Of a DNA stretch of 60,249 bases, positions 19,216 to 28,796 are shown piece by piece. Below the pieces are notes generated by a model. That model had not been told where the DNA came from. It saw only the letters and a list, made by a program, of their open reading frames with translations, and ran no database searches. Numbering within the stretch: the first letter of the stretch is position 1; every line of letters starts with the position of its first letter. The translations under genes and the position numbers were made by a program. Source of the DNA: Paulinella micropora (lineage: Eukaryota; Cercozoa; Imbricatea; Euglyphida); NCBI GenBank assembly GCA_009731375.1, contig BJOX01000249.1, positions 494,962-555,210 of the forward strand. The letters run 5' to 3'.

Positions 19216-22200
19216 ATGTGGTTTGATGAAAAAAAATTGATTGAATATTACAATGAAGCCAGATTGGAATATAGAGGTCAGTCAAAAGAATTTATTATAG
19301 CAAAGGCTAATGAACTAAAGTGGGAAGATAGAATACAAGATGCTCTAACTTACGAAGATGAGCCAGACAATCCAAACATAGAAAGATTAAAAGACAGGAT
19401 TGAAATGCTAAGCAAAAGGTCATCTATATATAACAATATGGACCGAAATACACTGAGGGAACATCTTAGGGAAAATAGAGTCAATATAGAAGAACTTGAA
19501 AGAAAAATTGGAAATATGGACACAAACGAACAGCGATTGGAAATGATAAAATTAGCAAGGACTAAGGATAAATCAAATATTGAAAAAATTAAAGATTTTA
19601 TTGGTCAGATGAATCGTGATATGAATCAATTGATAACTCACTGGGGATATCCGGAAGGAAAAAGATCCATACTTGAAACAATGTCCCGTGATGCGATAAC
19701 ACATTTATTGAATAAAGGCAAAGGCGAAATAAAAGCAATAGCAAGAAGGGAACACAAACAATGGCATACTCGGGACTTAAGAGAATGGGAACAAAAAAGA
19801 ATAGAATAAAAACAAGAAAACCCAGAGGATGCTTCAATTGAAGCAAAAATAGGCGAAGAATGCAAATCCATCGTGCCAAGTTTAACAGATACACCAAGAG
19901 ATACTGCAAGATTTGTAGATGCTTTGATTGAAAGTATTAAAGAAATAATTATGAGTCCCACATTGAATAAAATACTGAATACCGCTACGATGATCGGTCG
20001 TTATGGTTTAAGTAGAGTGGTATGGAATCACTTATTATCTGTTACTGCTAATCATCCTCAAATTTGTGCTATGACTGTCGCGGTGATGGGAAGACCAGGC
20101 GCGGAGTCTTTCAGAAGGGCATTAGAAGCATTGGCAAGAAATGAAGCACCACCAGAGTTGCCTCCTTCTAATCCTCGTTTAATTGCAACGAGACAACAAA
20201 GAATGGGTGATTATGTGTTGATGGATATGTTAAGAAGAGTAGGCATACAAGCATCAACATTGTTCACATGGAATAAATTTAAAGGAAGTGTTGAAACTAT
20301 GGCAGTGGTTGCTTTTTGGGAATTTCTAAAGCACACATATAACATATGGACTGCTCAACCAGATGCTGTTATTAAATTGGAAGAAGAACGATTTCACACT
20401 ACTGGAAGTAATTATAATGGTCCAGCTACACGAGTGGAAAGTCGTCTCCAATTAGAAGATAGAACTCGTGGTAAGTTTCCTTACATTTTACCAGCAGACA
20501 CTTTGGATTTGATTGCTTTTGAACATGATCTATTGTATGCTACTGGCGATAAAAATGTCCAAAACTTCGCCGACCAACGATACTTTGAAAGAATTACTAA
20601 TATAACAGAATATTTGACGAGTAATGGATTAGCAAGTGAAGAAGTCACTAAAACTATTTCTGACAATTACAATTCAATGCTTTCAAAAGCAGATATATCT
20701 AAAATAGCATTACAAGCACAGGGGCGGGCTCGTAGTGGAGTTTCATACTTAGATGCGATGAAATTCTGGAAAACTATTAAATTAACACATCCAGATGCGA
20801 AATACGATGCTTTTATAAACAATGTAGATCAAACATTAAATTCTATGATTGGGGTTATGAATAATGTGGGCGGTTTTGATAAAGACACTAACTTTAAAGT
20901 AAATAAAATAATCAATCCTGCTACATTTAGCAAACAATACGGAAACTTAGTGAATTCGTTTAATCAAATGGTAAGGTCGCAAGAAAAAGCGGATGGTGTG
21001 AAAGGATATTCTCTTATCGCACCAGCAAATGAAACTACAATTAATAAATTTATAGAAAAAATAAATACAATGAATAAAAAAAATACTTTAGCAGATATAG
21101 AGAAGGAAATAATTGTTGAGGTTAAGCCCACACCAAATCAAACAGAAATGGCAGTAGCACCTATGGATCCAATCGGACTTGGTAATAACTTGGATATACT
21201 TCAAGATAAGACATCCCAAGTAAGGCACTTAAAGGGGTTTGTTAATATGCTAAAAAATAAAACTGGAAAGAAAATATCTTTGACATTGTCAGATTATGAC
21301 AAACCTGTTAGTGGATGGGAAAAGGCCATAAGACAAGCATTAAACAAAGGGGCTAGTAAGTCAGATATAGCAGAGGTAGATGATGTATTAGATAATAGAA
21401 TTCATGAAGAAGTGAGGGGTAAATTGACACCAGAACAAATGAAGCAATTGGAGGATTTAGAATTGAAGGATTCGGAATTTGAAAAGGCGACACCTAAAGG
21501 TCTAACACCAGCACCTGAACCAGCACCAAATCCTGAACCAATGCCTGAGCCAACACCTGAGCCAAAACCACAACCGCCACAACCTCAACCTCAACTAACA
21601 CCAGCATTTGTAGAGGAGCCTGTTCAACCACCACGGAATGATTTAAAAGAAGACCCAGACAATGCAACAATTAACACCCAAATGGTTGATAGTATGAGAA
21701 GCATTGACCAATTGGTTGATAAGATTATGGGGAAACCTCCTGCTGATGAAAGAGAAGACCTATTGGCACTTATTCGTTTTCTAATGCCAAGCGACCAAAA
21801 TGGAGGTATCGGTACTTCACAAACAAACCCACTCATTAAAGGTAATGAACAAAGACGAGACCGTGTGCTAGAGACCAAGAATGATTTTGAATCACTAAAC
21901 AACACACTTTATAGCAACACAAATAATCACTTTATGGTGAATAAATACAATAGAGCAGTCATTCAGACTAGAGTAAAAGAAAAAAGAGAGTTTCCAAAAA
22001 TGAAAGGAAAACTGACCAGAAACTTCCCTGCTGAAATCCCGCGACAAGTTCAAACTCGCCCAGAAAGAAAGGACTTTAAACCGCTTGTGAATCCTCCAAG
22101 TAATTATGCTTTTGGTAGTCCTTACTCTCCTTATTTTTACAATTATGCTTCACCACCCCAACCCTTTGGTGCTGAATATGATAATTATAGATATAATCCA

Positions 22201-22221
22201 AACTATTTTCAAAACCCATAA
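19216..22221 (+). pseudogene. Large minor virion protein with parvovirus-like phospholipase A2 motif, one nonsense codon
   Basis: One frame of ~1001 codons is interrupted only by TAA at 19807-19809. The N-terminal ~200 residues are helical coiled coil (LERKIGNMDTNEQRLEMIK). At about 20398-20590 lies a PLA2-like site: NYNGPAT (calcium-loop position), PADTLDLIAFEHDLLYA (His-Asp catalytic pair of the D..A..HD..Y pattern seen in parvovirus VP1) and a downstream Asp-Gln-Arg-Tyr. A proline-rich linker (PEPAPNPEPMPEPTPEP) follows at 21510-21600, and the C-terminus is Tyr/Pro/Asn-rich. In parvoviruses this enzyme opens endosomal membranes during entry. Here a membrane-penetration role is inferred only. 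It lies 11 bp upstream of the packaging ATPase gene. Confidence 0.8.
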
Positions 22222-22232
22222 TATAGTAAGAC

Positions 22233-23134
22233 ATGCCTAGATCTATACATAAAGGATTAATAGCAAACAAATTACCACGAAAAACACTTTTGAAGCAGAA
22301 TCTGGAGAAGACCAACATAGAAAAAGCACACGAGGAATTTACTATTGACAGGCCAGTAATAACAGAGTTAGATAGCAAAAAACCGCCCAAATTTAAGAAT
22401 GATTTGGAAATACAACCAATTAAAACACAAAGAGACGGTGTTGAATTGCTTCCTATTCAAAAAGAGGGAATATTGCCAGCAATGGGGACTATGGTTATAT
22501 GTGCGAGCACTGGTGGAGGAAAATCAGTTATGATTTGTAATCTACTCGCCAAAAAGAACATGTTGAAAGGTTTTTATGATAGAATAGTCGTCTTTTGCTT
22601 AAGTCCGTGCCCGATTTTGGAGGACACTCTCAAGTTAAAAAAAGAAGACATAATCAAGAGGATAAGCCTGAATTAATGAGAGAAATATTAACTAAACAAA
22701 AAGAGCTGATCAAAACTAAAGGGTTTAAGAAAGCACCAAAAATATTATTGTTATTAGATGACATAGCACAGAGTAAAACCTTTCTTAAATCAGAAGTGCT
22801 TACTGAGTTGTTTTTCGCTTCAACACATGCTAAAGTGTCAGTCTGGGTAGCAACTCAGAGTTATACTCAACTTCCACGAAGAATAAGAATCAATTGTCAT
22901 TGGATGATTATTTTTAATGGAGTAAGGAGAAGCGAACTTGACAGACTGGCCGATGAATATGAGAGCCCTTTTCTCACTAAAAAAGAATTTTACAATATGG
23001 TTAAATATGCTACAGCAGAGCCTTATTCGTTTCTAGCAATTAACAATACAGCCAGTGATAGAACAACCCAGTTTAGAAAGAATTTCTCTACTATATTACG
23101 GCTTAATAAGGATAGAGATATGACGAACTTGTAA
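22233..23134 (+). pseudogene. A32/FtsK-like genome-packaging ATPase, frameshifted
   Basis: P-loop ATPase that would pump DNA into the capsid. Walker A is CASTGGGKSVM near 22503, Walker B is KILLLLDDIAQSK near 22738, and the sensor region is SVWVATQSYTQLPRRIR near 22838, all in the spacing of A32-like packaging ATPases of polintons, virophages and nucleocytoplasmic viruses. A frameshift lies between about 22635 and 22665, around an A-run. About 300 codons, normal size. The start ATG at 22233 follows ATAATATAG. It sits between the PLA2 protein and the capsid-module genes, as expected for a morphogenesis block. Confidence 0.9.
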
Positions 23135-23162
23135 AATTAAATTAAATGTTTTTTTTCCACTA

Positions 23163-23173
23163 TAATATATGAC
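23163..23173 (+). promoter_or_regulatory. TATA-like box before the gene at 23174
   Basis: ATAATATATGAC lies next to the ATG, after a T-run that may mark the end of the ATPase transcript. Confidence 0.4.
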
Positions 23174-23767
23174 ATGGCAGAATCAACTAAATTATACAAG
23201 ACAACATACAATCAAGCAGTCGCACTTCGGCATAAACAAAATGCACAAGGAAAATTTATGACAATTCGTAAGGGATCGCCCGAATACTTAGCAGTAAAAA
23301 AGATAGAAGAGGATATTAAGAGCGGTAACATTAAAAGTCAACTAAAACCAAAAGTAAGCAAAGTAAGTAAGAAAAATGAGCAACCTATTGCCAGCGGGCA
23401 ACCAGACCAAGTGCCAGATGAAGCATTGAAAAGAAAGGCTCCAGATATAGCATCTGCAAATAATTCATCTCCCGAACCAAATGCGAAAACTATTGAAATG
23501 TCTCCAGCACCTAAGATTGAACAATCTTTACCGAAATCTGTTAATCACACTCCTGTTTCCGTACCAAAGCAAACTACCACAACACCAGCAAGTAAGATAG
23601 AAGTGATAGAGGATGCTTCTAAGGAAACTCCGCCACCAACCAAAAAAGTTACTGAAACTAATGACTTTGATGTAAATCAAGCCATAGCAGATATAATGAA
23701 AATGAAAGAGGAAAGAATTACACACAAGAATTTACAAATTATGAAAAAAATAATTAATGGTAATTGA
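23174..23767 (+). CDS. Unknown virion-module protein, basic and Pro/Ser-rich
   Basis: 197 residues, intact. The N-terminal ~45 residues (LYKTTYNQAVALRHKQNAQGKF, RKGSPEYLAVKKIEEDI) form a likely folded helical unit. Residues 55-150 are low-complexity, rich in Pro, Ser, Lys and Thr. The C-terminal ~40 residues are helical (VNQAIADIMKMKEERITHK). It lies 39 bp after the ATPase and 21 bp before the next gene, so it is probably co-expressed with the capsid genes. A minor capsid, scaffold or DNA-condensing role is possible; no family was recognised. Confidence 0.65.
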   Translation: MAESTKLYKTTYNQAVALRHKQNAQGKFMTIRKGSPEYLAVKKIEEDIKSGNIKSQLKPKVSKVSKKNEQPIASGQPDQVPDEALKRKAPDIASANNSSPEPNAKTIEMSPAPKIEQSLPKSVNHTPVSVPKQTTTTPASKIEVIEDASKETPPPTKKVTETNDFDVNQAIADIMKMKEERITHKNLQIMKKIINGN

Positions 23768-23788
23768 TAAAATAATTATTATTATATA

Positions 23789-24187
23789 ATGATTAAAAAC
23801 ACACATGCCGCCAATAGATTGTCTAATGAGTTTATGAATAAACTCAACGAAGGAAATAGACCCGCGAGTGATGGATTTCAATTGAATCAGTTTGAATTGT
23901 GGAGTAGTCATGGTGCCCCGTTAGTTAATCAACCATTAACCGAATTTGGCGATCTTGTCTCACATGAGAATAGCACCATTCAAAACACATTAACAGACAT
24001 TTCTGATAACAAAGAAAATGGGGATGTTGTTGATTTGGACACTGCTGTTAGCAGTTTGGCTTATTTGAAGAAAGCGGTTCAGAAAGCTGAGGCAAGAGAG
24101 TTTCAATTGACTTCACCACAAGATGCGAGACTTGACAATATACAAAATTCAGTTGATATTATTAAACAATCCGTTTCAGGTGAATAA
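23789..24187 (+). CDS. Unknown small virion-module protein
   Basis: 132 residues, intact, ATG directly after ATTATTATATA. It is mainly acidic/neutral, with a folded middle (FELWSSHGAPLVNQPLTEFGDLV) and a C-terminal helical region (AVSSLAYLKKAVQKAEARE). It lies between the unknown protein at 23174 and the capsid gene. It could be a scaffold, cement or minor capsid protein, but nothing in the sequence proves this. Confidence 0.65.
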   Translation: MIKNTHAANRLSNEFMNKLNEGNRPASDGFQLNQFELWSSHGAPLVNQPLTEFGDLVSHENSTIQNTLTDISDNKENGDVVDLDTAVSSLAYLKKAVQKAEAREFQLTSPQDARLDNIQNSVDIIKQSVSGE

Positions 24188-24267
24188 TTATTTATTTTTA
24201 ATTTCTATTATTACTTTTTTATTATAGGAACATTGCGAATTTTGCTATTCTACAAGCACACAAAAAA

Positions 24268-25416
24268 ATGGAAGGAAAGGATTCTAAAAATACTGAGGAG
24301 TTGATGACCCTCAACAACCTCAGATATGAGTTGCCAGCAAATCTAGCACTCACTGAGCAGGGAAGTATCTTTAAGAAGAACTTCGCCGATCAGCAGACTT
24401 ACACTAGTTCGTCTGGGACTGAAATGATTTTTACACTACAGGCAAGCACTGATTTTGTTTATGGAAAGAATTGCTATTTAACATTTGATATTAAGGCCGA
24501 CGGGTTGGTGTCAGTTGATGGAGATAATAAGGCGGTTGCTTGTGCCATTGGTTTCCAGAACACCCCCGCAACTGCTATTTTTGAAAGATTTTTGTTGGAA
24601 AGTAAGGATGGTAGCGAACTTGAACGAATTGAAGATTTGAACAAGATGGTGCGAAATATTCTCCCGTGGCATTATCCGTTTGATTATCGTCGGCAGGCAC
24701 AGATGGCGGGACAAAGAGAAAATGTTGATGTTATGTCTGGAGTTACAGACAAATCAGTTGTTGATTTTGCACTTAATATCCCCACCGCTGGTAGTGTTGC
24801 GACTGGTGATTATTTGAAAGTTTGTATTCCTCTTCATTACTTTTCGGGAGTGTTTAATGAAGAAACTCTCATTCCTCCCTCTTTGATTAGTGGTATGAGG
24901 CTTCGCTTGACATTTGCTCCGCCACAGGAAGCATTGACCATTATTGGATCTCCCAGTGCAGCAGTTCCTACTGGTTTTAATGGTTCTGCTTTGACTTACA
25001 CTGTATCAAATCCAGTTGTAATGCTGGAAACATTCTCTCTTGCTCCCGCTGTCCAGAGAAACATTTTGGAACAGATGGGAAACAAGGATGGGCTTCCATA
25101 CACTTATGAAACATATTACAATCAAAAAGCAAATCCAGGGACGTCTGATGATTTTAATCTTCAAGTGAATAAGGCCGTTGCTCGTGCTCAGTGCTTGTAT
25201 ATCGTAACTCAAAATGTGCTCTCTGATAATGCTAGTATTGACAACTTGGGAACTGCTAGAATGAATTATAAACAATATCAATGCCGTATTGGTGATTGGT
25301 ATGCTCCACAACAAAAGATGGAACTAGGAGGAAGCACAGATACTCTTGCCGCCGTTCAACGAGGATGTGCCGAATTGTATATTAATAATCTTCAAGCAAC
25401 TATGGGGATTCGTGAT
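24268..25416 (+). CDS. Major capsid protein, double jelly-roll type, 3' end lost in gap
   Basis: 383 readable codons before the N-run. The order of features fits polinton-like virus capsid proteins: an N-terminal arm, a first jelly roll with FGKNCYLTFDI-like strand (VYGKNCYLTFDIKADG), the conserved VCIPLHYFSGVFNEETLIPP followed by SGMRLRLTFAPP, and in the second half ARAQCLYIVTQNVL and YQCRIGDWYAPQQKM. No stop or frameshift occurs in this part. The leader differs from the TATA type: ATTATAGG lies ~45 bp upstream and an A-run abuts the ATG. Related proteins are usually 450-600 residues, so the second jelly roll is incomplete here. Confidence 0.85.
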
Positions 25417-25446
25417 NNNNNNNNNNGGGGGGGGGGGGGGGGGGGA
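25417..25446. other. Assembly gap followed by G-run
   Basis: Ten N followed by about 20 G. It interrupts the capsid gene. The DNA after it is GC-rich and different in style, so adjacency of the C2H2 gene to the viral element is not proven. Confidence 0.95.
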
Positions 25447-25510
25447 GTGCCCCCCCCTCTCTCTTTTAGCCCGCCGAGAACGGACTGAAAAGGAAACAAG
25501 TGTCGGCAGG

Positions 25511-26170
25511 ATGGAGACGTCACTCACACCCGAATACTGGCTCCAGATCGAGCTCGAGCCCCTGACAGAGCTTGCGCCCCTGACGGATCTCGAGCCCCTG
25601 ACGGAGCTCTCTCCGCTACTAATTCCAGCCTGGACAGAGGCTACAGCTGGCCCCCCGCCTCCCACCACCACCACCACCACCACCACCGCTGCCACACAAC
25701 GAAAGAAACATGTCTGTGGAGACTGCGGCCCAGCCTTCGCGCGATCCCACGACCTTACCGTCCACCGAAGACGCATGCACACCGGCGAAAAACCTTTTCC
25801 CTGTCCACGTTGCGCCAAGAGCTTTCCGGTTGCCAGCGCACGCGCGCTGCACCTGCGAAGACACACGGGACAAAAGCCCTTTACTTGCCAGCACTGCCCG
25901 CGCACCTTCCCTGCTCCGGCTCAGCTGCGGATTCACGTCGAGCGCGTGCATTCGGCAGCAAAGTCTTGGGTTTGTGACTTTTGCGGACAAGGCTTTTTTA
26001 ATAAATACCTCCTCACCATGCACACGCGGCGGAAGCATACGCTCGTGAGACCTTACGGCTGCGAAGACTGCGGCAAGCTTTATTACGCCAACTACCTTGT
26101 ACAAAGACACCGCAGAAAACAGCACCCAGCCCTCCCCCCCTTCCCCCTGGCGTCGAAGACTATAAAGTAA
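25511..26170 (+). CDS. Five-finger C2H2 zinc-finger protein
   Basis: 219 residues from METSLTPEYW. The N-terminal ~40 residues carry three to four rounds of LEPLTELAPLTD, an acidic/hydrophobic repeat that could act in protein binding or activation. A Pro/Thr linker with eight Thr follows. Five C2H2 fingers then occupy residues ~67-205: HVCGDCG, FPCPRCA, FTCQHCP, WVCDFCG and YGCEDCG, each with the two His. Linkers HTGEKPF and HTGQKPF between the first fingers are canonical for DNA-binding arrays. No intron is needed. GC-rich codon use is unlike the viral genes. Likely a transcription factor or a regulator of a mobile element or virus; target unknown. Confidence 0.8.
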   Translation: METSLTPEYWLQIELEPLTELAPLTDLEPLTELSPLLIPAWTEATAGPPPPTTTTTTTTAATQRKKHVCGDCGPAFARSHDLTVHRRRMHTGEKPFPCPRCAKSFPVASARALHLRRHTGQKPFTCQHCPRTFPAPAQLRIHVERVHSAAKSWVCDFCGQGFFNKYLLTMHTRRKHTLVRPYGCEDCGKLYYANYLVQRHRRKQHPALPPFPLASKTIK

Positions 26171-26343
26171 GTCACGTTTTTTATTAAAAGAAACCTTTTT
26201 CTCAATCCTGAGGTGAAGGAAAGAGAAAGGCGAGGGGAAGGGAAGGGCTTTGCCCCTCCCCCAGCACCCGCCTCCCTCCTCCACTCACCTTTGCTTTGCC
26301 CCTTCGCTTTCCCTTTGTAAAAAGACGCAAAGTTTGAGAAAAA

Positions 26344-26910
26344 ATGTCTCACAGAATTTTTGATCTACCAGACGACATTTGCGAGCAGCTAACTACCTCG
26401 TATCTCAGACCGGAGGACGAGGCGTTGCTTTATGCAACTAACCCCAACTACCCGCCAAGAAAACTAGGCGGCGAGAGGGGGTCTGCGCTGCTGGCTTCCA
26501 TGCTGCTTTACTATTATTACAACGGAAAGGAGGAAACACCCTTGTTACTGCAAGATAACCAAATAAAGCTTGTCCGCCGGATCGCGGAGGACGGCAAAAT
26601 ACGTATAACCCCTCTGCCTGTCCCCCAACCTCGCAGCGGGGCAAAAAGCGATTATTGGGCCGCAGCAGAATCGGCGGTTGTTCACGTGCTGCAGACGCAC
26701 AAGGAAGCCTCAAATCATTTAAATCCCATCAGTCTACTAGGGGGCAGAGACTGGTGGGATTTAAAAAGTCTAGCCCTGTCCGGAGACGACGCGTCCAACC
26801 AGAACAATCACACGATTCTCACCCAGGAGAATGGGAACTACTTTCCTTTGGCAGAGTGCTGTGATGATTATTATGGTTATCCAGCGCTCTCCTTAGCTGC
26901 GCCTCTGTGA
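26344..26910 (+). CDS. Unknown protein, 3' end cut by Ty3/gypsy fragment
   Basis: The ORF starts MSHRIFDLPDDICEQLTTSYL. The first ~175 residues have normal composition, including LLASMLLYYYYNGKEETPLL and LLGGRDWWDLKSLALSGD. From about 26877 the plus strand overlaps an integrase tail on the minus strand, so the last ~11 codons are probably foreign and the true C-terminus is lost. It lies 173 bp after the C2H2 gene, with similar GC-rich codon use and the same strand, suggesting both belong to one gene cluster or element. No family was recognised. Confidence 0.5.
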   Translation: MSHRIFDLPDDICEQLTTSYLRPEDEALLYATNPNYPPRKLGGERGSALLASMLLYYYYNGKEETPLLLQDNQIKLVRRIAEDGKIRITPLPVPQPRSGAKSDYWAAAESAVVHVLQTHKEASNHLNPISLLGGRDWWDLKSLALSGDDASNQNNHTILTQENGNYFPLAECCDDYYGYPALSLAAPL

Positions 26911-27275
26911 TCTTCTCCTTCTTTCCGCCGTGATCTCCCCGCCACGCTTATGCGGTCAGTCTCCTTACTGTCAACTTCACTCTCCTCCTTCTCAGGTATC
27001 GGTGCCCGATAAGCATCTTCTTGGTCTATGCCAGCCTCCTTGTGGATGGGCGGCACCTCTTTGAAATCATCCTTCATCCCTTTTAACGCCTCTTCAACTG
27101 ATTCATCTTCCAGTAAGAAGGGATCATACTTAATCAGCCTTCGTACATTCACAATTTGCACCTTCCCTCTACCCCTGATCTTGTAGTTCAGAGGTCCCGT
27201 CTGTTCCATGATTTGATAAGGTCCTCTCCAATGAGTGAACAGGAAATTGAAGTTACGAAAGAAACAAAAAGCACA
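26877..27275 (-). mobile_element. Ty3/gypsy integrase C-terminal fragment
   Basis: The minus-strand frame contains FTHWRGPYQIMEQTGPLNYKI and then KVQIVNVRRLIKYDPF, the typical end of Ty3/gypsy integrase (GPY/F module). A charged tail (EKEESEVDSKETDR) follows. The frame extends upstream of the first Met to about 27275 and stops there at a GTGATT repeat. The rest of Pol and the LTRs are absent. Confidence 0.85.
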
Positions 27276-27379
27276 AAGTGAATGTTATTGTTGTGATTGT
27301 GATTGTTGTGATTGTGATTGTTATGATTGTTATCATTGTTCAACGGTCGTCCATATGTAAATATAAATGGTCGTGAAAT
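27276..27379. repeat. (GTGATT)n/(GTTATT)n repeat
   Basis: Short tandem ATTGTTGTG/ATTGTGATTG repeat between the integrase fragment and the polypyrimidine block. No gene. Confidence 0.7.
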
Positions 27380-28796
27380 TACATATGGTCGTCGTTGTCG
27401 TCGTTGTCGCTGTTGTTGTTGTTGTTGCTGTTGTTGTCGTTGTTGTTGTTGTTGCTGTTGCTGCTGCTCTTCTTCTTCCTCTTCTTGTTCTTCTTGTTCT
27501 TCTTGTTCTTCTTGTTCTTCTTGTTCTTCTTGTTCTTCTTGTTCTTCTTCCTTTTTTTCTTCTTTTTTTCTTCTTTTTTCTTCTTTTTTCTTCTTTTTCT
27601 TCTTTTCTTCTTCTTCTTTTCTTCTTCTTCTTCTTCTTCTTCTTCTTCTTCTTCTGCTGCTGCTGCTGCTGCTGCTTCTGCTTCTGTTTCCTCTTCTTCT
27701 TCTCCTTCTTCTTCTTCTTCTTCTTCTTCTTCTTCTTCATCATCATCATCATCATCTTCTTCTTCTTCTTCTCCTTCCTTCTTTTCCTCTCTTTCTCTCT
27801 CCTTCTTCTTCTTCTTCTTCTTCTTCTTCTTCTTTTTCTTCTTTTTCTTCTTTCTTTCTTTCTTGTCCTCTCTTTCTTCTTCTTCTTCTTCTTCTTCTTC
27901 TTCCTTCTTTCCCTCTCTTTCCCTCTCTTTCCCTCTCTTTCTCGCTCTTTCTCGCTCTTTCTCGCTCTTTCTCTCTTTCTTCTTCTTCTTCTTCTTCTTC
28001 TTCCTCTTCCTCCTCCTCTCCTTCTACTACTACTTCTTCTTCTTCTGCCCTCCTCCTCCTCCTCCTCTTCTCCTTCTTCTTCTTCTTCTTCTTCTTCTTC
28101 TTCTCCTCCTCCTTCTTCTTCTTCTTCGTCTTCTTCGTCTTCGTCTTCTTCGTCTTCGTCTTCTTCGTCTTCGTCTTCTTCGCCTTCGTCTTCTTCGCCT
28201 TCGTCTTCTTTGTCTTCTTGCCTTTGTCTTCTTCGTCTTCTTCTTCGTCTTCGTCTTCTTCTTCGTCTTCTTCATCTTCTTCGTCTTCGTCTTCGTCTTC
28301 TTCTTCGTCTTCGTCTTCTTCTTCGTCTTCTTCTTCGTCTTCGTCTTCTTCTTCGTCTTCGTCTTCTTCTTCGTCTTCGTCTTCTTCTTCGTCTTCTTCT
28401 TCGTCTTCGTCTTCGTCTTCGTCTTCGTCTTCGTCTTCTTCTTCGTCTTCATCTTCATCTTCATCTTCTTCTTCTTCTTCGTCTTCTTCTTCTTCTTCGT
28501 CTTCTTCTTCGTCTTCTTCTTCGTCTTCGTCTTCGTCTTCTTCTTCCGTCTTCTTCTTCGTCTTCTTCTTCATCTTCACCTTCTTCTTCGTCTTCGTCTT
28601 CTTCTTCTTCTTCGTCTTCTTCTTCGTCTTCGTCTTCGTCTTCGTCTTCTTCTTCCGTCTTCTTCTTCGTCGTGTTCTTCTTCTTCGTCGTCTTCTTCTT
28701 CTTTGTCGTCTTCTTCTTCTTCGTCGTCTTCTTCTTCTTCGTCGTCTTCTTCTTCGTCGTCGTCTTCTTCTTTGTCGTCTTCTTCTTCTTCGTCGT
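27380..28796. repeat. 1.4-kb polypyrimidine (CTT/TCG)n block
   Basis: Nearly pure C/T on the plus strand (with G only in GTTGTT and TCG units), grading from GTTGTTGTC to TTCTTG, CTTCTT, TTTCTCGC, then CTTCGTCTTCGT. Long ORFs in all frames (poly-S, poly-L/F, K/R/E) are composition artefacts. Such tracts can form triplex DNA. Confidence 0.9.

Noticed and set aside
9800-25416. Stop-codon reassignment (TAA/TAG = Gln) as the explanation for interrupted viral genes
   Set aside because: TAA and TAG also serve as ordinary terminators before AT-rich spacers, frameshifts coexist, and one stop aligns with Leu rather than Gln.
25619-26284. Minus-strand ORFs opposite the C2H2 gene
   Set aside because: The plus strand encodes five regular zinc fingers; the antisense frames are open because of GC-rich codon use.
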